From JAFMPW01 sp041743085 (GTDB lineage Bacteria > Bacteroidota > Bacteroidia > Flavobacteriales > Flavobacteriaceae), in the NCBI GenBank assembly GCA_041743085.1, contig JBGTNL010000075.1, forward strand, positions 1-64,000: DNA of 64,000 bases, read 5' to 3'. The number at the start of each line of letters is the position of its first letter. The first letter of the stretch is position 1. Of the stretch, positions 59,949 through 64,000 are shown one piece after another. A model generated the notes under the pieces. The model ran no database searches. It was not told the origin of the DNA and was given only the letters and a program-made list of their open reading frames with translations. The position numbers and the translations under genes are program-made.

Positions 59949-60749
59949 TCAATCCAGCGCATTGTTTTCCCGGTAAATTGCGCTCTTTGTTAACAAAAAG
60001 GCCCAGATGGCTATGGTGTCGTCCAATTTTACAAGGGAGTCAAACGCTTTATCAACTTCGCAGAAATACATAAAATCATCAATCCTTTCTCCGGGAATTT
60101 TCAACTGGGTTACAAAAAGACTGTCCGCAAAATAATTCCGTGCTTTTTCCGTCTGAAGGTACTTCTTGTCGCGCGCCACTCGTTTCTTCAGCATTTTGGT
60201 CCTTCCAGTTATGGCATTGATTAAGGGGTCTATAGGCGGATTTAGTACCATTAAGGGATGAAATTTTCCGGCTGTTGCCTGTTGCAATTGCCGCTCGCTC
60301 TGCATCAGGGGTTTTACATCGGCATTTGGCAATCCAAGGGTAGACGATGAAATTACCTGCCCCGTGTTCATGCTTTGCATATCGCGGGTAAGATCTCCGG
60401 AAAGGTCATAGGGCCGTACCACCACCTCGTCCAATTCATTCACAAATTCTTCCAGCGGCACATAAACCGTTGTACTTTCCAACAGGGCGGCAGTGACAAC
60501 CATCGTTTTACGCTTAAACTGTACCGCCGAAAAAAGTAAGGTGTCGTTCAGCCTGACGGGAATTATAAAATGCCCCTCTTCATCCGAGATGGTCGCCTTT
60601 TTTGCGGAAGTGTTCATTACGTGTACATCGGTAACGCCCTTATTCTCGCTTACCACTCTGCCTTGGAGCGAATGGGTAAATGAAGTTTGCGCCACGGAAA
60701 CAGCGCAGATCAATAATAAACCAAAAAATGCGAAACTATTTTTCGGCAT
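59949..60749 (-). CDS. Carboxypeptidase-like regulatory-domain surface protein (copy 2)
   Basis: 266 aa. Signal peptide (FAFFGLLLICAVSVAQ), then a carboxypeptidase-regulatory-like beta sandwich (LQGRVVSENKGVTDVHVMNT, ISDEEGHFIIPVRLNDTLLF, about 25-110) and a C-terminal helical region (YLQTEKARNYFADSLFVTQL). The sandwich is the one that precedes TonB-dependent receptors, yet no plug or barrel follows. Its start overlaps the upstream paralogue by 14 bases; the two form one operon. Confidence 0.85.
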   Translation of the reverse strand: MPKNSFAFFGLLLICAVSVAQTSFTHSLQGRVVSENKGVTDVHVMNTSAKKATISDEEGHFIIPVRLNDTLLFSAVQFKRKTMVVTAALLESTTVYVPLEEFVNELDEVVVRPYDLSGDLTRDMQSMNTGQVISSSTLGLPNADVKPLMQSERQLQQATAGKFHPLMVLNPPIDPLINAITGRTKMLKKRVARDKKYLQTEKARNYFADSLFVTQLKIPGERIDDFMYFCEVDKAFDSLVKLDDTIAIWAFLLTKSAIYRENNALD

Positions 60750-61491
60750 TCAGTTCCTTTAGATACAATTTACTGTGCGTTACTAAAAAGTCGATCAGCT
60801 GAAATTCGTTATCCTTTTTTAGCAGCGATTGCGGAGGCATATGTGTATCCATGTAGAAGAGGAAGGCATCTATTTTGTCCTGTGGCAATTTCAGGTCCTT
60901 TACAAAGAACTCATCGTCATACACCTGCCGTAATACTTCGCTTGCCTTTAACGGTTCCCTGTTGGTCTCGGTATCCTTTTTTGAAGTAAAAAGCGCCTTA
61001 TAGATATTTACAAAATTGAGGCCGTCCTGCAGGCGTTTCGATCCGGGATCATCCATCGCAATATTGACCACATCGGCAGTCTGATCTGTCTCATACTCGA
61101 ACTCCTTAAACTCCTCATTCTTGAGTTCCAGGAATTTTGCCTGATTTTCAGGGCTCACCGTCACTTCATCCAACTCGGTCACCTTTTCGTTCACTTCTAC
61201 AACCAGCCGGTTCTTTTTTAAGATCTCCTCGGTGATCGTGAGGACCTCCAGTTGATAATTTACGGCCGTAAAGACCAGCTCATCATTCAGCTTTACACTG
61301 ATGGCAAATTCTCCCTTATCGTTTGTTATAGTTGCCCTTTCGGCGGTTGTATTGATAACATTCTCATTGGGGACATTGGAATTTCTATACAATACCTGCC
61401 CCCGCAACAACCGGCGGCCATCGTCCTGCGCATAACTGCCGAGGATACCTAAAAGACATAAAACGCTAAATAGTACCTGTTTTACCGGCAT
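60736..61491 (-). CDS. Carboxypeptidase-like regulatory-domain surface protein (copy 1)
   Basis: 251 aa from ATG 61491 (MPVKQVLFSVLCLLGILGSYAQ), a better signal peptide than the longer frame to 61539. Same layout as the next gene: sandwich LRGQVLYRNSNVPNENVINT, ITNDKGEFAISVKLNDELVF; then TELDEVTVSPENQ and a C-terminal domain (FLFYMDTHMPPQSLLKKDNE). Clear paralogue of the 59949 protein, so a tandem duplication. Role unknown, likely outer membrane or periplasmic. Confidence 0.85.
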   Translation of the reverse strand: MPVKQVLFSVLCLLGILGSYAQDDGRRLLRGQVLYRNSNVPNENVINTTAERATITNDKGEFAISVKLNDELVFTAVNYQLEVLTITEEILKKNRLVVEVNEKVTELDEVTVSPENQAKFLELKNEEFKEFEYETDQTADVVNIAMDDPGSKRLQDGLNFVNIYKALFTSKKDTETNREPLKASEVLRQVYDDEFFVKDLKLPQDKIDAFLFYMDTHMPPQSLLKKDNEFQLIDFLVTHSKLYLKELNAEK

Positions 61492-61704
61492 AAGAAGAGT
61501 GCTGAAGTTAGTGATAGCATAAAGAAAATGTAAGTTCATTTCAAAAAAAAATTTAGGAGCATTAAACTTATGTTAATTCGCCGGATTTCCTTCGGGAAAA
61601 AGGGGTTAAAATGCATTAAAATTGCAGTTAAGGCCCTTAGTTTATGGTAACATATCGAAAATGACATCATTTTACCGCAGAAAAACGTATTTCAAGGTAT
61701 AAAG

Positions 61705-61735
61705 TTAGCTTTATGGTGATATAATTTTATTTTTG
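61705..61735 (+). promoter_or_regulatory. Possible promoter of the large surface protein
   Basis: TATTTTTG at 61728-61735 with TTA at 61705-61707 and 20-nt spacing; the ATG is 125 bases further, so a long leader. The rest of the 320-base gap (61540-61859) shows nothing else. Confidence 0.45.
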
Positions 61736-61859
61736 TTGGTCTTGCGATCATAGCAAAAGATGATGGTATCGCAAACTTTCCCGCCATTTTTTCTCCTGAA
61801 AAGAGGATGCTTTTTGGCGGGGTACTATACGGAACACCAGTTGTAAAAAAAATACCCAA

Positions 61860-64000
61860 ATGAAAATGAAAATCCTCTTAACAGTGGCTGGCCTGTGCAT
61901 GTGCACTGCCCTTACCGCCCAGATAAAAATAGGTGATAACCCTCAGAACATTGATGCCGCTTCGGTACTGGAACTGGAAAGTTCCGAAAGGGTCTTTGTC
62001 ATTACCCGTATCACTGAAGCGCAAATGAACAGCATTGTGCCCTCCCAGGGCGCCCTGGTGTACAATACGGATGCACAGTGCATTTTTTATTACGACGGGG
62101 CGGCATGGAACAACCTCTGCGATACCGTTGGCATAGAATTTACCGCAGATCCCATTGTAAACGAGACAAGCACAATTGTTATTACCGAAAACGGGGATGC
62201 CGTAAATTTTGAGGTGGGGCAGATAGGCAGTGCGAATATCCTGGATTTCAGTATCAACAGCAATGATATACAGAACAATTCGATCACTGCTGCCAAACTT
62301 GCGCCCGACTCCGTAGGCAGTGAGGAGTTGCAGGACAATACGGTTACCGATGCCGAGATAGATTATAATCTGGTAACACTTAGCGATTTTACGAACGATG
62401 TGGGCTATATTACGGGCGCCAATGTGGTGAGCGGCAATGCCGGCAATGCCATTACGGATAACGGAGGCGCTTTTTACGACGACAGTGTTTTGCAGGCCGG
62501 GATCCAGGCCAATACGGCTGCCATCGAGGCCGATAATGACGGGGATCCCGGGAACGAGCTACAGAGTTTATCCCTGGCCGGGAACGCCCTGACCATTACC
62601 GGGGGCAATACGGTAAACCTGCCGGCGCCGGACGGTTCGGATACGCAAATAAACGCGGGTGCCAACATCACCGTTAACGGCAATGGCACCACGGCGACGC
62701 CCTATGTCATAAGCGCCGCTGCGGATGGCGATGGGGACAGCGCGAATGAGCTTCAGGATATAGGCGAGGTCCTGGCCGATGGAAACAACTCGGGAGGACA
62801 ACTCATTAAAAATTTGGGCACTCCGGTTGATCCCGCGGATGCGGCGACAAAAGCCTATGTGGATGCTGCAGCCGGTGGTGGAAATCAAAACCTGGCACAG
62901 GTCTTAACTATCGGTGCAAGTGCAGGTAACAGCCCCATCAACGATCTTCTGGACCCCACACTGCCGCAGGATGCTGCGACAAAGGCGTATGTGGATGCCA
63001 ATGGAGGAGGTGGAACAACAGAATTTGCAGATCAAATTACTATTGGAGGTACTGGCACCGTTGGGGATGAATTTGAAGTAAACGACGGATCAATTAATTC
63101 AACCAAAATTGTAGATGGTACGGTGTCTGCCATTGATATGGCACCGAATGCCATAGTTACCACAAATATCGTAGATGCCAATGTAACCCCTGTAAAAATT
63201 GAACCTTCTGCTGTCAACGGTCAGTTTTTAAGTACCGATGCAACCGGGAATGTTGCCTGGGCGGATCTGCCTCCTGGCTCCGGTACGGACGATCAGACCG
63301 CCACTGAAGTTCCTTATGATCCTACCGCTTCAGGACTGATTGCAACTGATACGCAAGCAGCCATTGACGAAATTGCGGCTATGGGAGGGACAGACGATCA
63401 AACCGCCACCGAAGTTCCATACGATCCTACGACTTCAGGCTTGATTGCCACGGATGCCCAGGCGGCTATTGATGAAATTGCGGCAATCGGAGGAAGTGAT
63501 AATACGCTATTCGACATTGCGAATGATAGCCTGAGAATTACAGATGGAGCGGGTACATTGTCCATACCTCTCGATTCTCTGAGCCATAAAGGAACAGAGC
63601 GTTCCATATTTTTTGCAGACACGGACGGCACGCCAACGGAAAGTTCCAATGCCGGTCTGCTTTGGGACCAAGCCAAAAGATTTGGTACTGGAATATTGTA
63701 CGTTGGAATAGATGGGAATCCGGAAAGTGATATCTCAAAAGTACAGATTGGAGAGGATCTTAACGGACAGGTATCATTTCCGCTGCATTTACAGAACTTT
63801 ACCGGCGTTCAGACTAACAGGTCTTCTGTGGGTGTGTTGTTTGCAGTTGAGGCAGTCGGTGCCTTTGGAAAAGGAGGGCTGGTGTATGAGAGAAACGCGA
63901 GTTTTGGACGAGGCGATTTTCATATTTTACAAGACCCTTTGGGTGATTCTACCAATCCAGATATCAATGATGCCGTATTTACCGTCCAGAATGACGGGGA
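61860..64000 (+). CDS. Large tail-fibre-like repeat protein, 3' truncated by the window
   Basis: Open for 713 codons from ATG 61860 to the window end without a stop. Signal peptide MKMKILLTVAGLCMCTALTA. After an N-terminal part (DNPQNIDAASVLELESSERV, a motif of flavobacterial fibre proteins) come beta-rich repeats: NLGTPVDPADAATKAYVDA and a second AATKAYVDA copy about 40 residues on; and a 35-residue unit TDDQTATEVPYDPTASGLIA present twice in tandem (about 480-550), next to AITDNGGAFYDD and DGDGDSANELQD stretches. Such proteins often end in an S74 autoproteolytic chaperone or T9SS signal, which lies outside. Function likely adhesive or structural. Confidence 0.85.
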   Translation, partial: MKMKILLTVAGLCMCTALTAQIKIGDNPQNIDAASVLELESSERVFVITRITEAQMNSIVPSQGALVYNTDAQCIFYYDGAAWNNLCDTVGIEFTADPIVNETSTIVITENGDAVNFEVGQIGSANILDFSINSNDIQNNSITAAKLAPDSVGSEELQDNTVTDAEIDYNLVTLSDFTNDVGYITGANVVSGNAGNAITDNGGAFYDDSVLQAGIQANTAAIEADNDGDPGNELQSLSLAGNALTITGGNTVNLPAPDGSDTQINAGANITVNGNGTTATPYVISAAADGDGDSANELQDIGEVLADGNNSGGQLIKNLGTPVDPADAATKAYVDAAAGGGNQNLAQVLTIGASAGNSPINDLLDPTLPQDAATKAYVDANGGGGTTEFADQITIGGTGTVGDEFEVNDGSINSTKIVDGTVSAIDMAPNAIVTTNIVDANVTPVKIEPSAVNGQFLSTDATGNVAWADLPPGSGTDDQTATEVPYDPTASGLIATDTQAAIDEIAAMGGTDDQTATEVPYDPTTSGLIATDAQAAIDEIAAIGGSDNTLFDIANDSLRITDGAGTLSIPLDSLSHKGTERSIFFADTDGTPTESSNAGLLWDQAKRFGTGILYVGIDGNPESDISKVQIGEDLNGQVSFPLHLQNFTGVQTNRSSVGVLFAVEAVGAFGKGGLVYERNASFGRGDFHILQDPLGDSTNPDINDAVFTVQNDG

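Noticed and set aside
1..64000. CRISPR arrays, prophage, toxin-antitoxin, restriction or other defence systems
   Set aside because: No repeat-spacer pattern, no cas, integrase, terminase, methylase or toxin motifs were seen in any frame I read.

Overview
The window is a chromosomal stretch of a Bacteroidota bacterium, almost certainly a member of the Flavobacteriaceae (genus not determinable by reading). Pointers are the families present (ribosomal protein bTHX, DUF6702, DUF4174, RDD and TonB-plug relics, histidine kinases with SHNLR-type H-boxes, N-terminal carboxypeptidase-like regulatory domains), the gene order nudix/pyrE/SRPBCC/birA/rsfS/ftsH/LUD/cdsA/psd/ACBP, AT-rich start regions without Shine-Dalgarno, and promoters of the Bacteroidota type (TTG, about 20 nt, TAnnTTTG) before pyc and the DUF1573 gene. 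It is mostly housekeeping DNA. I see no prophage, integrated plasmid, CRISPR array, rRNA, tRNA, transposase or recognisable defence system.

Layout. 0.2-6 kb: trpB and trpA separated by a 159-bp near-palindrome, a secreted M20 peptidase, a broken TonB-plug gene, a secreted CE15-type esterase. 6-17 kb: a UDG-superfamily protein with a minisatellite at its 5' end, pyruvate carboxylase, bTHX, a decayed small gene followed by a palindromic element, a lipoprotein, yaaA, rluD-type synthase and PASTA protein, then ddl and coaD. 17-20.4 kb: a PAS histidine kinase/response regulator pair and an M14 carboxypeptidase pseudogene split by a 169-bp repeat. 20.4-28.7 kb: the conserved pyrE-to-ACBP block (pyrimidine salvage, biotinylation, ribosome silencing, membrane proteolysis, phospholipid synthesis) and a creatininase-family hydrolase. 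28.8-35.2 kb: RDD and sterol-desaturase relics, a lipoprotein, valS, a DUF1573 protein, a PDZ aspartyl protease. 35.3-48 kb: aminotransferase-murB, two ECF sigma factors (one with an anti-sigma factor), lipA, GAPDH coupled to a TPR hybrid kinase, lpxK, a Nif3-like protein, a zinc-ribbon-family protein without cysteines, DUF4174. 48-54.4 kb: kynurenine 3-monooxygenase and kynureninase around clpP, a lipoprotein and an MFS carrier. 54.5-64 kb: the second 169-bp repeat, O-methyltransferase, PAP2 phosphatase, TatA, an M1 peptidase, DUF6702, two tandem paralogous surface proteins and the start of a large tail-fibre-like repeat protein that runs off the window.

How genes fit together: trpAB makes tryptophan while kmo and kynU degrade kynurenine; pyruvate carboxylase and the stand-alone biotin ligase are enzyme and modifier; cdsA and psd make phosphatidylethanolamine; murB, ddl, lpxK and the PASTA protein serve the envelope. 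The most distinctive feature is repeat biology: at least five different structured intergenic elements (a 159-bp palindrome, a 169-bp multi-hairpin repeat in two copies 96% identical, 130-bp and 159-bp inverted-repeat elements, and a 57-bp block shared upstream of trpB and ddl), one of which has visibly interrupted a gene, plus four to five decaying genes. A possible small RNA with its own terminator lies upstream of the first ECF sigma gene.
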